A DNA stretch of 64,000 nucleotides from NCBI GenBank assembly GCA_024760905.1, contig CM045732.1:53331996-53395995 (forward strand), written 5' to 3'. The notes under the pieces are model-generated. The model did no database searches and had not been told where the DNA came from. It worked only from the letters and a program-made list of their open reading frames with translations. Positions 1 to 10,416 of the stretch are shown in pieces. A program made the translations under genes and the position numbers. How positions within the stretch are numbered: the first letter of the stretch is position 1; each line of letters begins with the position of its first letter. Origin of the DNA: Plotosus lineatus (taxonomy: Eukaryota; Chordata; Actinopteri; Siluriformes; Plotosidae).

Positions 1-508
1 CAGTAGTTATGGGCAGGTGCAGGTGGGGGGATATTTTCTTGACGTCCAGACTTGCGAAGGCAGACACACATCTGCCTTACTTGAATGGTGAGTTCCTTTG
101 CCTTTCCCATGTTGAACAGTGGATAAGCAGAAATATCATCTGTGTCACATCATATTTATACCCCAGGGAAACAGGAAGTGAGGAAGTATTAATTAAATGT
201 TCCTAGACACTCGGATCAACTTTGTACACTACTGCAGAAATGACAGAAATACTTCAATTACATTTATTTTCTATGGGTGCCAGAAATTTACTTGTTAGGG
301 GTGCCAATAATTGTGGAATAGGTGATTTTATGAAAAATAATTATTTCTTAGTCAGGGCTTTCCCCCCTTAAAATTCGCTTAAGTTGAAGGTTAGCTTTTC
401 TACAACTTTTAGTGTGAGAGTAACTTCTGCAATAAAAAAATATATACTGTATATTTTAAGGCATTTAATACATCTTTAAGAGGAGTGTCAATAATTAAGG
501 AGGGCAAT
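1..508. mobile_element. Tc1/mariner-like transposon remnant
   Basis: The stretch near 293-330 reads GGGGTGCCAATAATTGTGG followed by an AT-rich segment, and 487-500 repeats GTGTCAATAATTAAGG. These phrases are typical of the non-coding ends of fish Tc1-like elements. No transposase frame survives; the 65-codon frame at 9-206 shows no DDE motif. The left limit lies outside the window. Family is fairly sure, exact boundaries are not. Confidence 0.5.
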
Positions 509-511
509 GTG

Positions 512-545
<34 letters not shown>
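509..545. repeat. (TA)n(TG)n microsatellite
   Basis: About eleven TA units pass directly into about seven TG units. Confidence 0.9.
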
Positions 546-796
546 CGTGCATGTATGTATGTGTGTCGTCTTCTTCTCATGCAATACTATCTATATGTAT
601 TTATATTTTATTTACATCTTATAATTTTTTTAATGTTTGATTGTTATTATAAGCATTTATAGCACTGAATATGTACTTATTGATATTATATATACATAAA
701 CATGCACGGTATACATCAGTCGGGGTCCTACATCGTGGATTTCAATGGTCGCATGGGATCTTGGCCCAATTAACTGTAGAAAGTGAGGGATCCCTA
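545..796 (+). mobile_element. MITE-1 copy, one end missing
   Basis: Shares the inner segment (AATTGTTATTATAAGCATTT, TGTACTTATTGATATTATAT) and the closing end GTGAGGGATCCCT with the complete copy at 4306-4817. The TIR-proximal half that should precede it is missing and replaced by the adjoining TG repeat. Confidence 0.75.
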
Positions 797-899
797 CATA
801 TATATATATCTTTCTATCTAGTGCCTGAGTTGTAGGATGCCCTGGTTATCATCTTTATGGAGGTTTTCTTGGCAGGATTAGTGCAGTGGTTTGCCATTG

Positions 900-1097
900 C
901 CTTCTGCACAATGCGAACCTATGGGCAATTTACAACAGCCAATTAACCTATTATGCATGTCTTTGGATTGTGGGAGGAAACCCACACAAGCACAGGGAGA
1001 ACATGCAAACTCCACACAGAAACGCCCAGGCTGGGAATCGAACCCAGGCCTTCTTGCTGTGAGGCGGACGTGCTAACCACTACGCCACCTTGCCGCC
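900..1097 (-). mobile_element. SINE-B, partial
   Basis: Read on the minus strand it begins with a tRNA-like head (GGCGTAGTGGTTAGC A-box, then a B-box GGGTTCGATTCCC), followed by the SINE-B body with the conserved CATGTTCTCCCTGTG and CCAAAGACATGCA segments. The 3' tail is missing. Confidence 0.75.
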
Positions 1098-1098
1098 A

Positions 1099-1241
<143 letters not shown>

Positions 1242-1394
1242 TCCGGCCCCTCCTGCTAATGAAGATAATCCGTGAGTTCTGTATCCGGAAGTAATATATA
1301 CACATAAACACACACACAATGTAATGTATTTTTTATTGTTTTATACTTTTTTATTTTATATTATTTATTATTTTATATTTTTTTATATATATAC

Positions 1395-1419
1395 ATACAA
1401 ACACACACAGACACACACA

Positions 1420-1463
<44 letters not shown>
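1395..1463. repeat. (CA)n microsatellite
   Basis: CA units with two early AG interruptions. Confidence 0.95.
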
Positions 1464-1465
<2 letters not shown>

Positions 1466-1540
1466 GTATTTTTTTTTTATCTTTTATTACATAGCTAAAA
1501 GTTTTTATTTGCAATTAGAGAGCAAGTCTGAAAATCTCAG

Positions 1541-1670
1541 TCCTATTTCCAAGACAGATGCAACTGGCCAGCGAAGTACAAACAGCCTCATGGATTGTGT
1601 TACAGTGATCTTGAAAAGTCCACCAGTGCCATCTTTAATTATGAGAGCAAATTGGACACCATCATAGAAA
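1541..1670 (+). CDS. Candidate coding exon, unrecognised protein
   Basis: A 130-bp stretch is open in one frame, starts after AAAATCTCAG and ends at GAAA|GTAAGC, a near-consensus splice donor. An upstream TGA at 1529-1531 means any exon must start after it, which fits the AG at 1540. A T-rich tract at 1469-1510 could serve as polypyrimidine tract, though several AGs lie between it and the acceptor. The translation starts SYFQDRCNWPAKYKQ and ends FNYESKLDTIIE; it has non-repetitive amino acid use, with Cys, Trp and aromatic residues. I do not recognise the family and see no neighbouring exon. It may also be chance or an old repeat; moderate-to-low confidence. Confidence 0.3.
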
Positions 1671-1699
1671 GTAAGCTGTTTTATTTAATCGATTATGTC

Positions 1700-2930
1700 T
1701 GCTGATTGCCTCTGATTTATTTCATAATTTACAAAAGCAAGGCCTTGACATTAAAAAGCCCTGGCAATGTGTTCACACTCAGAAATGCTTAACATTTATG
1801 GTGAGCAAAGAGGAAAGTGATTCACATGTATGTGAATGTGTTCATACATTCTACTGATTGATTCATGAGGTTGATGATAGATGAATATGTGGATAGTTCA
1901 GACAGCTTCATCACCCACCACTGAATGGATTGGATTGTAGACAATGATCAATTGCTTAATTAATCAATAAAATCCAAAACCACACCTATCAATCTTAATA
2001 GACCGTGTTTGCTTTCAGATGCTTGACTGAGATAAATTGATTAATTTGAAAGTTATTTCAGGAAAGCAAAGGAGCTTTGGTGTATTTAGCATGACCCTGT
2101 AATTCCTCCAAGGAGACAACTATTGTGTCTCAAGCACAGCTTTACAGCTTTCTGAGCTGCTTTGTTAAATAGCAGGCTTCATTCACTGTTCAGTAATCCT
2201 ACAACAAAGAATGGGCCAGTAATCCTAGCAGTCTAAGGCTCCTCCATTTCTTACTGAAGTCGATCTGGAGTATTTTAAGTGCCTGGTGCATTACATGGAC
2301 AGAGAGGGGTAAGGAGGCTGGAGTGTGTCTGAAGGCTTTCGTGACCGTCTGAGGACTGGAAAAATGGTGACATATCAGTGCGCACAAACCCAAAAATCAG
2401 ATGAAAATACATTGCGTTTATACATATACACAGATGCGCACACAGAACTGACTGTTAAAAAGACTGGGTATTCAAATACACTCCAACACCACATGTGGTG
2501 GACCATGTGACAGGTAGGTTATGCATCAGTCATTTTTCATACTGCTTGAGGGGAAAGAAGGTTGTTCTGTGTTAAGGGGAATTCCCCTAACCCTGATTAT
2601 GTGTAATTTGTCTCCTCGCTAAGGACACACCAGGAGCCAGTCTCAGCTTCCATCACTGCAGTCAGTCAGGCAGCTCTAGTTCAAAGGACATGCTTGGATC
2701 ACATGGCTATTAGCACTGGAATGTGGCCAAAGACGGCAAACAAATGATAGATAGACGTGCTTTTTTTTAATCTCGATAGACTTACTTTAAATAGAAAGCA
2801 CATATGAGATTGAATTCAGGAAAGCATATTGTGCAATTGGAAAAATTTCTCATGTGACAATTTATGCATTGTGTGTTATTGCATGTTCTATTATAGTCAA
2901 TATTAACAGTTTCAGTACATTTTGATGAGT
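1700..2930. other. Unique AT-rich stretch, no gene seen
   Basis: No repeat family, splice-bounded frame or RNA gene is apparent. Short frames at 2199-2393 (-) and 2325-2510 (+) overlap each other and have no supporting signal. Confidence 0.5.
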
Positions 2931-3235
2931 GGCATGGTGGTGTAGTGGTGAGTATGTCTGCCTCACCCAAGAAGGTCATAGGTTCAAATCCCATAACCTG
3001 GTATTTGTGTGAAATTTGCATGTTCTGCCCATGCTTGCGTGGGTTTCTTCTGGGTACTCCAGTTTTCTCCCCCAGTCCAAATTCTTGCACATTAGGCTAA
3101 ATGTCTGTTCCAAGTTGTGGATGTGAGTGTGTATGGTTATGTGTTGGCCCTGTGATGGTCTGGTATGTAGTTTATCTGAGGTATCTTATGTTCACCCTCA
3201 CCCGATGACGCTAGTAGAATTTTATGATTCGGCAA
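2931..3235 (+). mobile_element. SINE-B, near full length, diverged
   Basis: Head GTGGCATGGTGGTGTAGTGG with B-box GGTTCAAATCCC, then TTTGCATGTTCTGCCC and the GGCCCTGTGATGG segment. The tail is eroded but ends with GGCAAATGAG. Confidence 0.8.
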
Positions 3236-3380
3236 ATGAGTCAGAGATATAGCAACTCTTCACTCTTCACAGGCATCAATGTGCTTTGGGTACCAGTGCT
3301 ACGCTTGCCAGTTGAGTGGTTGTCCTTTCTTTCAAATGAAAACAGAGGAAGTGAATAACACTTGATTGATTAACTGTTTG

Positions 3381-3676
3381 GGTTTTTTTTTACACCCGAG
3401 CCTAGCAGCTCATCAGGCCGGTGCTTATTCCCGGCTTCCGGAGCGTGAAGCGACTAGGAGTTCAACTCCTCCTGGATGGGACGCTATTCCATCGCAGGTT
3501 ACTGTCCCAGTATATTTTTACTGGTACCCATTTATACTGCTGGGTGAACAGAGGCACACGTGTGGTTGAGACCTTGCCCTTACCTTGTCTTACCACAGTG
3601 AGCGTCTCAGTGGGATTTGAACTCACAACCTCCCGATCATGAGCCCAACACTCAAACCACTACACCACCGGTACCA
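3381..3676 (-). mobile_element. SINE-C copy
   Basis: On the plus strand it runs from TTTTTACACCCGAGCC through an internal palindrome AGGAGTTCAACTCCT to AACCACTACACCACCGG. Read in reverse, that last part is a tRNA-like head with an A-box (GGTGTAGTGGTT) and a B-box (GTGAGTTCAAATCCC). Sense is therefore minus. Confidence 0.8.
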
Positions 3677-3679
3677 ACA

Positions 3680-4305
3680 CTAATTAGCATATACTACACG
3701 TGTAATCTGAATAGACATCATTACAAGCGGGCAATGCTTGAATCCAAACCGCAGACAGCCACAGTCACTTGGAGCAGTCATTGTCAAGGTTTTAAAATGG
3801 AAATGTAAAGTGTAGAGTACACTAAAACTCGGATTAAGTTTAAAAACATGCACCCATAGAGTCTTTTCTTACATTTTTGTTGAGTTCATATACTGAAAAC
3901 TCTGAATGAATTTAAAAAGGCGTCATTATTAAACACTGCTTATACTATGTGTTTGTGGTGCTCATCTCACCGGCCTCTGGAATGGTTAAAATATTTAAAA
4001 GTAAACCATGAAAAGCTCGATTTAGTTTGCTTTTTATGTTCCTGTGTAATATATCCTAGAGCAATGATTTACCGCAGGTTCTGCGGATATCACTGAATTG
4101 AATAGTCTATTCAGAGACAGCAATCTCACCCTCAGTGCATAACCAGTAATTATTTTATTTTTTTTAACGGCGGCACCTGCAACATACACTGGAATGTATT
4201 ACGCCGAAGGTGAACAGACACTTCTTGAAGTATATTGAAAGCAAGAAGAATGAGCCAACATGACAACCTGTGTGACAAGGGTTATATTGTGATGTATATT
4301 ATGTA
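3680..4305. other. Unique stretch, nothing identified
   Basis: AT-rich, with no repeat family or credible coding frame. Confidence 0.5.
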
Positions 4306-4817
4306 CAGGGATCCCTCGCTACTTTGCGCTTCAATTCATGCGGCTTCAGTGCATCGTGGTTTTTTTCTAAAAATATTCATGGAATTAAAAAATAAGGAAA
4401 TGAAGGAAGAATAGGGGAAAAAGTTAATGAAAATGCCACAAAAACAAATCCAATTATGCAAAAAAAAACCCCTAAAACAACACAAAACAAAAACAACCCA
4501 GAATCTCCCATCAAAACTAGTGACATTGTTTTGAGGTGTGCATCTGAGTGTGTGCATGTGTATCTGCATGCGTGTGCATGCACACGCGTGCGTCTGTATG
4601 TGTGTGTACTTATATTTTATTTACATCTCATGCATTATTTTTTAACGTTTAATTGTTATTATAAGCATTTAATATTGAATATGTATTTGTTGATATTATA
4701 TACACATATACATGTATGTATACGTCAAGATGGGGGGGGGGTGATCCTACTTCACGGATTTTGATGGTCGCGTGTGGAGCTTGGTTCCAATTAACCGCGG
4801 AAAGTGAGGCATCCCTG
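4306..4817 (+). mobile_element. MITE-1, complete (reference copy)
   Basis: A 512-bp element bounded by CAGGGATCCCTCGC and GTGAGGCATCCCTG, with TA on both sides (4304-4305, 4818-4819). TA target duplication and CAG-start termini place it in the Tc1/mariner superfamily; the CGCTAC-TTCGCG style of end resembles pogo/Tigger MITEs. It has no transposase and an A-rich then T-rich interior. Family rank beyond superfamily is inference. Confidence 0.85.
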
Positions 4818-4879
4818 TACTTTGGAATATTTTTAAATGGTTTTCACAAAAGTCATTTTGCAATATAAAAATGTCTAAT

Positions 4880-5186
4880 GTTCTTTTCCTTTCGGCTTTT
4901 AACCTTTTCCAGGGGTCACCACAGTGAATCATATGATTCGCATGTTTGATTTGGCGTAGGTTTTTTAGGTCGGATGCCCTTCCTGACACAACCCTTTAGC
5001 AAGGGGCAGAAACACGCTGACGGCGATGCAGCTACTCTTTTACAAAAGTCAGCAATGGTTCTTTTACATGAACCTCTCACCACAGACAGTGAGAGATATG
5101 GCCCGCCTTTGATAACCCAGTTAGCCATGTGGAGAGTGGGACTCGAACCTCCAACCTTAGGATCAAGGATCCACTGCCCCATGTCC
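4880..5186 (-). mobile_element. SINE-A with RTE-like tail
   Basis: The plus strand shows the tail first (TTTTCCTTTCGGCTTTT, then GTCACCACAGTGAATCAT) and ends with the tRNA head complement. Target duplications CAATATAAAAATGTCTAAT (4861-4879) and CAATATAAAAATCTCTAAT (5187-5205) match at 18 of 19 bases. The body carries the usual AGCAATGGTTCTTTTACATG segment. Part of the tRNA-proximal region is shortened. Confidence 0.9.
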
Positions 5187-5205
5187 CAATATAAAAATCT
5201 CTAAT

Positions 5206-5670
5206 ATAACCTTATAATTCAAATGTTTGACTGACATATTCATGGAAAAGATCAGTACGGGTATCAAATGGTAAATATGCCAGACTGAAATGTCACTGTG
5301 AGACCATAATAACAAATCATTCATTATTGAGGAGACTGTATCAGTAAGAAAACATTGGAAACATGAAAGATGAGAAACAATTGCTGGCCCTCATGAACAA
5401 AATCTATTTCCCAAAATATTGCAAAATGTGTCTCTGTTTTTCCCTGTAGGCACATTTGCATTGATGCCAGTGTAACAAGCCAGGCTTGAGCTGCTACACC
5501 TGAACACTGCTTTCCAACTTTATCTTCCTCTGCCAGTTTCATATATCAGCAAACAACACCTAATCCTCTTAACCTTTCATTTAGAAAAACAGACTGTCTC
5601 GAATCGTAGAACTGTATTATTGAACCACTGTCAGATACTCATTTATTTTTCTTACTAGATTGTGCTAATA
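5206..5670. other. Unique stretch, nothing identified
   Basis: A 72-codon minus frame at 5324-5542 has no splice or domain support. Confidence 0.45.
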
Positions 5671-5883
5671 GGGGGCGATAGTGGCTCAGTACACGAGGCA
5701 ATGGATTACTGATCTGAAGGTCAACGGTTCAATCCCCAATATCACCAGTGTTGGGCCCTTGTGCAAGGCCCTTAACCCATATTTCCACAGTTGTTTTAAA
5801 ACAAATAAACAAACAAAGATAATTGTAAGTCTCTCTGTAAAAGAGCTTCTGCCAAGTGCTGTCAATATAAATGTAATAGATGA
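5671..5883 (+). mobile_element. SINE-D, single copy
   Basis: A different tRNA-derived SINE: A-box-like AGTGGCTCAGTACACGAGG, B-box GGTTCAATCCC, then GTTGGGCCCTTGTGCAAGGC and a tail CTCTGTAAAAGAGCTTCTGC followed by AAATGTAA. The tail resembles the CTCTGGATAAAAGCGTCTGC end common in teleost SINEs. It abuts the SINE-B copy at 5885. Confidence 0.75.
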
Positions 5884-5884
5884 C

Positions 5885-6532
5885 GGGTGGCATGGCGGGG
5901 TAATGGTTAGCACATCCGCCTCAGAGCAATAAGGTCTGGGGTTCAAGTCCAGGTCTCAGCAAGGGAGTTTCTGTATGGAGAGTGTGTGTTCTCCCCAGGC
6001 TTAATTAGGTTCCTCCTGCTGCCCCAGTTTCCCTCCGCATGCCGAAGACATGCACATTAGCTGCTCAATCTGAGGCGGTAGGTAGGTAAGGTAAAGTCTG
6101 TTGGGTTTTTACACCCGAGCCATAGTGAGCGGCTCATCAGGCCGGTGCTTATCCCCGATTTCCACAGCGTGAAGCGACCAGGAGTTCATCTCCTCCTGGA
6201 TGGGACGCTAGTCCATCGCAGGTTTACCTTCCCAGTATACTTTTACTGGTACCCATTTATACTGCTGGGTGAACAGAGGCACACTTGTGGTTGAGACCTT
6301 GCCTCGGGGTCTTAGCACAGTGAGGGTCTCGGTGGGATTTGAACTCACAACCTCCCGATCATGAGAGCATCACCCTAACCACTACACCACCGGCCCCACT
6401 GTTCAATCTGAGTGTGAGTAGTTTTGCGTGTGTGATGGTCCTTCAATAGACTGATGAGCTGTTCAGAGTTGGCTGAGATAGGCTTCATCCACACCTAATA
6501 AAGGATTAAGCAGTTCAGCAAATGAATGAATG
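5885..6532 (+). mobile_element. SINE-B split by a SINE-C insertion
   Basis: The SINE-B head (GGGTGGCATGGCGGGG, B-box GGGTTCAAGTCC) and body run to 6074; the rest of the body and tail resume at 6400 and end AGCAAATGAATGAATG. The interruption is the SINE-C at 6075-6399. Confidence 0.9.
6075..6399 (-). mobile_element. SINE-C, full length, nested
   Basis: Bounded by TGCTCAATCTGAG (6062-6074) and TGTTCAATCTGAG (6400-6412), a 12-of-13 target duplication derived from the SINE-B host. Read on the minus strand it has a tRNA head, the palindromic core, and ends with a short simple repeat tail (TTTACCTTACCTACCTACC). This copy defines the length of the family, about 325 bp. Confidence 0.92.
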
Positions 6533-7565
6533 CATAGGGTGTGATAGTTCCTCTGTGTAATGTCATGAGTGATTTTTGTCTTGTCTTTGACTCAAGTAAG
6601 CTTCTGCTATATGATTGCTTATGATGAGAAATTACACACAAGCGACCCGTGATGGATTTTGTTCATACGTCGTTTTCAGTTAAACCTTACATATGTTATG
6701 TCAAAGTAGGACATTTTTGAGTTCAGGCATAACATACAACCAATCGGGATTATACAGAAGTGTCAGTCTGACCTTGAGCAGTGGTGTCAGTGACAGCTCC
6801 AGCGCTATGGTTTATCATGAGTAATTAATGCTCGCTGGTCTGTTGCTAGATCCCACCCCATTCTGCTGTCTCCTTCTTCTGTCTTATTCTTGAACTTTTG
6901 CACTCCCTCATAATCCAATCATATTCCGTCCCATGTCCATCCTTTCTCGCTTTGCTGTAGTTTTTTTTTTTTTTTTTTTTTTTTGCTCTACTCTACAGAT
7001 TTATCTACTTGGTATTCTGCTTGCTCTTGCTTCTCCAACCTACTCCCCACCTTTTATTCTTTGTCAGCCTTTTCTCTCCTTTTTATCACAACCATGTGCT
7101 CTCTCTTAAACAATAAGGGGAAATATGATGGACCTTATTTTTACTACTCCTCGGGTTGATGAAGCACGAGAGACTTGGACTTGTAATATGGATATTTAAT
7201 AATGCAGTTATACTATGGATTTAGATTTTTATTTCCTTACTTGAGCGAAGCAATGGTTACTACTTTCAAGTACAAAATAAATGCTGAACCCAACGGAGGT
7301 TACCTGGTCTGGTAAAACTATTTCTGAAAGGGTTGGGACATCCTTTTTATATTTTCTACTGATTGTCATATGTCTGACTAAGAAAACCATGAAACACATC
7401 CTGTGTCTATAGTTCTGGTTCTGTTCAACTGTGCTACACTGCAGAAAGGATGTTAAGATGTGAGAAATAAACACTGAATGCAGGAAGTAAATGGTTTCAC
7501 AGCAGTGAGATTATCTTGCTGCATTGACAGAGCATTTGACTTGAGAAGAAGTCTTGGAATAAGTT
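6533..7565. other. Unique stretch with a T24 run
   Basis: A pure T run occupies 6961-6984. The surrounding sequence is CT-rich then AT-rich; the 81-codon minus frame at 7229-7474 has no domain or splice support. Confidence 0.5.
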
Positions 7566-7745
7566 GATTTTAATATCCATCTATCCGTCCATTTGATGAA
7601 TCTCTTGATCAGTTGAAGCCTATCTTAGCCCACTCTGGACTAAGGTGGAGTACACCCTCAACAGCTGTTTAGTCCATTGAAAAGACGACAAACAAGCAAT
7701 TTGGTACAGCCAGTTAGCCTGATGTACTTGGCTGATTATTTGACC
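7566..7745 (-). mobile_element. SINE-B fragment (3' half)
   Basis: Contains the complement of the tail and middle: CTATCTTAGCCCACTCTGG, GAGTACACCCTCAACAGC and CAGCCAGTTAGCC. The head is absent. Confidence 0.6.
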
Positions 7746-7868
7746 TTGGGTAGATTAATTTATTAAAATTAGTAAAACCACAAAAACAATCAAAAGTCTT
7801 CACAATTTACAAAGACATGGCTCTAAAGAAAACAAAAATGTTTGTTAAAAGATAATATTATTCAGTTG

Positions 7869-8212
7869 GCACAGTGGTGGCTTAGTGGTGAAGGTGCTGG
7901 ATCACTGATCTTAAGGTTCAGGGTTCAAGCCCCACTCTGAAAGTGTTGTCACTGCCCCCCTCCCCCCTCCCAGGTGCAGCTAAATGGGTTATCAAAGGCC
8001 AGCCATGTCCTCACTGTTTATGGTGTGAGGTGTAAAAGAAACATTGCTGACTTTCGACAAGAGTAGTTGCAAAGCCGTCAGTGTGTTTCCGCCCTGCGAT
8101 GGCCTGGCGAGCTGTTCAGGGGAAAACTCTGCCCTTGCCTGGAGTCGGCTGGGATGGGTGCCAGCCTCCCCACGACCCTAATTACGATTAAGTGGTTATA
8201 GAAAATGAACAT
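7869..8212 (+). mobile_element. SINE-A2 (SINE-A head/body, SINE-B tail)
   Basis: The first part has the SINE-A head (GTGGCTTAGTGGTGAAGGTG, B-box GGTTCAAGCCCC) and body (GGGTTATCAAAGGCC, CATTGCTGACTTTCG, GCAAAGCCGTCAGTGTGTTT). After CGCCCTGCGATGG it switches to the SINE-B tail: CGAGCTGTTCAGGG, GTCGGCTGGGATGGGTGCC, CGACCCTAATTACGATTAAG. Confidence 0.88.
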
Positions 8213-8409
8213 ATTATCCACAGTATAAATTCTAAAGTCACTTTAAACTAATGTCACGTAATATTGCAGGACACATTACGTCACCTGTGGCTAAAATCAC
8301 TCAAGTCGGTAAAGTGTCCACTGAGTGTGTCCACAAGTAATAAATGTTTGTGAGACTCAGTCTTGGCTTCAGGGTTTTTTTTCCACCTACATGTAAAAAA
8401 AAAAAAAAG

Positions 8410-8627
8410 GTAAATTCTGTTGTGCTTTTTACACCCGAGCCATAGTGGCTCATCGGACCGGTGATTATTCCCGGTTTCCATAGCGTGAAGCTACCAGGAG
8501 TTCAACTCCTCCTGGATGGGACGCTTGTCCATCGCAGGTTACCTTCCCAGTATATTTTTACTGGTACCCATTTATACTGCTGGCTGAACAGAGGCACACT
8601 TGTGGTTAAGACCTTGCCCAGGGGTCT
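8410..8627 (-). mobile_element. SINE-C, tRNA head missing
   Basis: Tail and core are present (GCTTTTTACACCCGAGCC to AAGACCTTGCCCAGGGG) but the sequence stops before the A/B-box region, as expected for a 5'-truncated retrocopy in minus orientation. Confidence 0.8.
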
Positions 8628-8639
8628 GCCTACGTGTGA

Positions 8640-9071
8640 ACCAATTTATAAATGAGCGTAACATATACATCTACATCATACAGACCAAGATATTAAATAC
8701 ATGGATCTGAACAGAAGATACATTCAGATGCTCATCTCAGTAAAACTTTAATGTTGTGTGTCAAAATGTAAGAACGTTAGCGTAACCACACATGAAACAT
8801 CCTTTTCACACTCCAAAATTATTTTGTAATCACAAACAATGGTACAAATTTTGTAATATTTATTTACGAAGCTTGTAATGTGACCAGATATATCTGACTT
8901 TTATGCCGTAAAAATTGACAACATTAGTAGTATGAATAAAGTCAAAAAAGAAAGTGGCGGTGATTTGTAATACAGTATACTGAGCTACAGTTGTCTTTAC
9001 TGTTACTTTGAATTACACGATAAACAATTAAGTTCAACATACAACTGAATGGAAATATTCTTAAAAGTCCT
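8640..9071. other. Unique stretch, nothing identified
   Basis: AT-rich, with no repeats or coding signal. Confidence 0.5.
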
Positions 9072-9355
9072 TCATTTTCTGTAACCGTTTAATCCTAACT
9101 AGGATCACGCGGAGACTGGTGTCCATCCCAGCCAACTCTGGGCATGGGCAGAGTACACCCTGGACAGCTTGCCAGGCCATCGTAGGATGGAAACACACCC
9201 AATGGCTATGTAGCTACTCATGTCGAAGTCAGCAATGGTTCTTTTACAGCTTCTCACCATAGACAGAGAGAGACATGGCTGGCCTTTGATAACCCAGTTA
9301 GCTGCACTGGGGGGTCAGTGATCCAGCACTTTTACCACCAGGCTACCACTGCCCC
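9072..9355 (-). mobile_element. SINE-A2 copy
   Basis: The plus strand begins with the SINE-B type tail complement (TTCTGTAACCGTTTAATCC, GTCCATCCCAGCCAACTC, GGGCAGAGTACACCC), then continues with SINE-A body (GAAGTCAGCAATGGTTC, GATAACCCAGTTAGC) and ends in the SINE-A head (ACCACCAGGCTACCACTGCC). Confidence 0.85.
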
Positions 9356-9424
9356 TATTTTTTACATTTTTATTTTTAATATTATATATCAAAAAGGACG
9401 ACGTGCAAATAAAGAACTTGTCTG

Positions 9425-9547
9425 TAGAAGAAAACCAGATTACTCAGAGGAAACCCACACACCCCACACAGGAACTCCCAAATCCAGAACTCAAACCCAG
9501 GACCTTCTTGCTTTGAGGTGGACGTGTTCCCACCGTGCCACCCTAGT
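9425..9547 (-). mobile_element. SINE-B fragment (head half)
   Basis: Contains AGAGGAAACCCACAC, a B-box complement (GAACTCAAACCCAGGACC) and the head end GTGCCACCC. The 3' half is absent. Confidence 0.65.
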
Positions 9548-9623
9548 TCCAATCTAGGAATGTATCTTGTGTTTCCCATGCTTCTCATAGTGTAAAGGCA
9601 TGGTGTATAATAATAAAATATTC

Positions 9624-9740
9624 GTATGGTCTTTCTTCAATGATTCATTCCTGTTGGAAAACCTGCAAATAGGCTCGTTTAACTTTGAAGCATATTTGCA
9701 GGTTTTCCATCAGGAATGTAACATTGAGGAAAGACCATAC
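9624..9740. repeat. Long inverted repeat / hairpin, possible small-RNA precursor
   Basis: Left arm 9624-9671 and right arm 9693-9740 are 48-nt reverse complements with four mismatches, one of which could be a G:U pair depending on the strand transcribed. The loop is 21 nt (9672-9692). Arm ends read GTATGGTC and GACCATAC. The stem is longer than a normal pri-miRNA stem (about 33 bp) but an imperfect hairpin of this size can feed Dicer. It could also be a short snap-back MITE. No known miRNA is recognised. It lies 160 bp beyond the donor of the minus-strand candidate exon at 9901-10050. Confidence 0.85.
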
Positions 9741-9900
9741 CTTATGAAACATCAAATGAGAAGTAGTGTTAAGTGCACCAGGTTGATTGGATTTGACCTT
9801 CTGGCCTTTTTATGGTTTGAGTGTGTCACTAGGCAGCCAACAGCTTTTACTTTGACACAAGGCCATTGACCTCCAACCAGAAAGTGGCACTGAGTGCCAC

Positions 9901-10050
9901 CTGGAATCGTAGTCTCTCCCTCCTGTTGCCCTGTGCCACCTGCAGGCTCTGCTCTTCATCCATGTTGCCAGCTGTTCCTCCTGACCCCTTCAGCAGCTGC
10001 CGCTTTTGGAGGATTCTGTCCTGAACAGCGTTGAAGCTGCTGGGATCCAT
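9901..10050 (-). CDS. Candidate first coding exon, unrecognised protein
   Basis: On the minus strand an ATG at 10050 with good Kozak context (GACATGG) opens 50 codons ending CGATTCCAG|GTGGCA, a strong donor-like site; the frame stays open to 9847. The peptide begins MDPSSFNAVQDRILQKRQLL and ends NRRERLRFQ: charged, Gln/Arg-rich, with no signal peptide, consistent with a cytosolic N-terminus. The segment is clearly more GC-rich than its surroundings and is not in any repeat family here. I do not recognise the protein. An alternative donor is the CAG|GTGGCACAG at codon 37/38. Downstream exons on the minus strand are not identified in the window. The alternative is a chance open frame in a GC-rich island. 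Confidence 0.38.
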
Positions 10051-10377
10051 GTCAGTGCGTGGAATTATAATTTTCCTGTGTTATTATTTATTTGTGTGTT
10101 CATTTATTTGCTTTTTACATTTGATTTGCTTTTTATTATCTTATTACTGAAAGAGAGAAGTACAAACACAGAGCATATGGCCCTGTGTAAGTGTGATGGA
10201 TTATGCGTGTGTTTTTTCCTGTTTGAAGGAAAACTCATTTATCAGATGCAATCATTCTACTCTTAGGTCTAGCGAAGGACTGTCCCACAAAGAATTTATT
10301 CTGACCTGAAAAAGGATATTTTCCATTTCACCGATGCAGACCAAAAGTCACATACAAGATGCTAATCTCCCAAAGTA

Positions 10378-10416
<39 letters not shown>

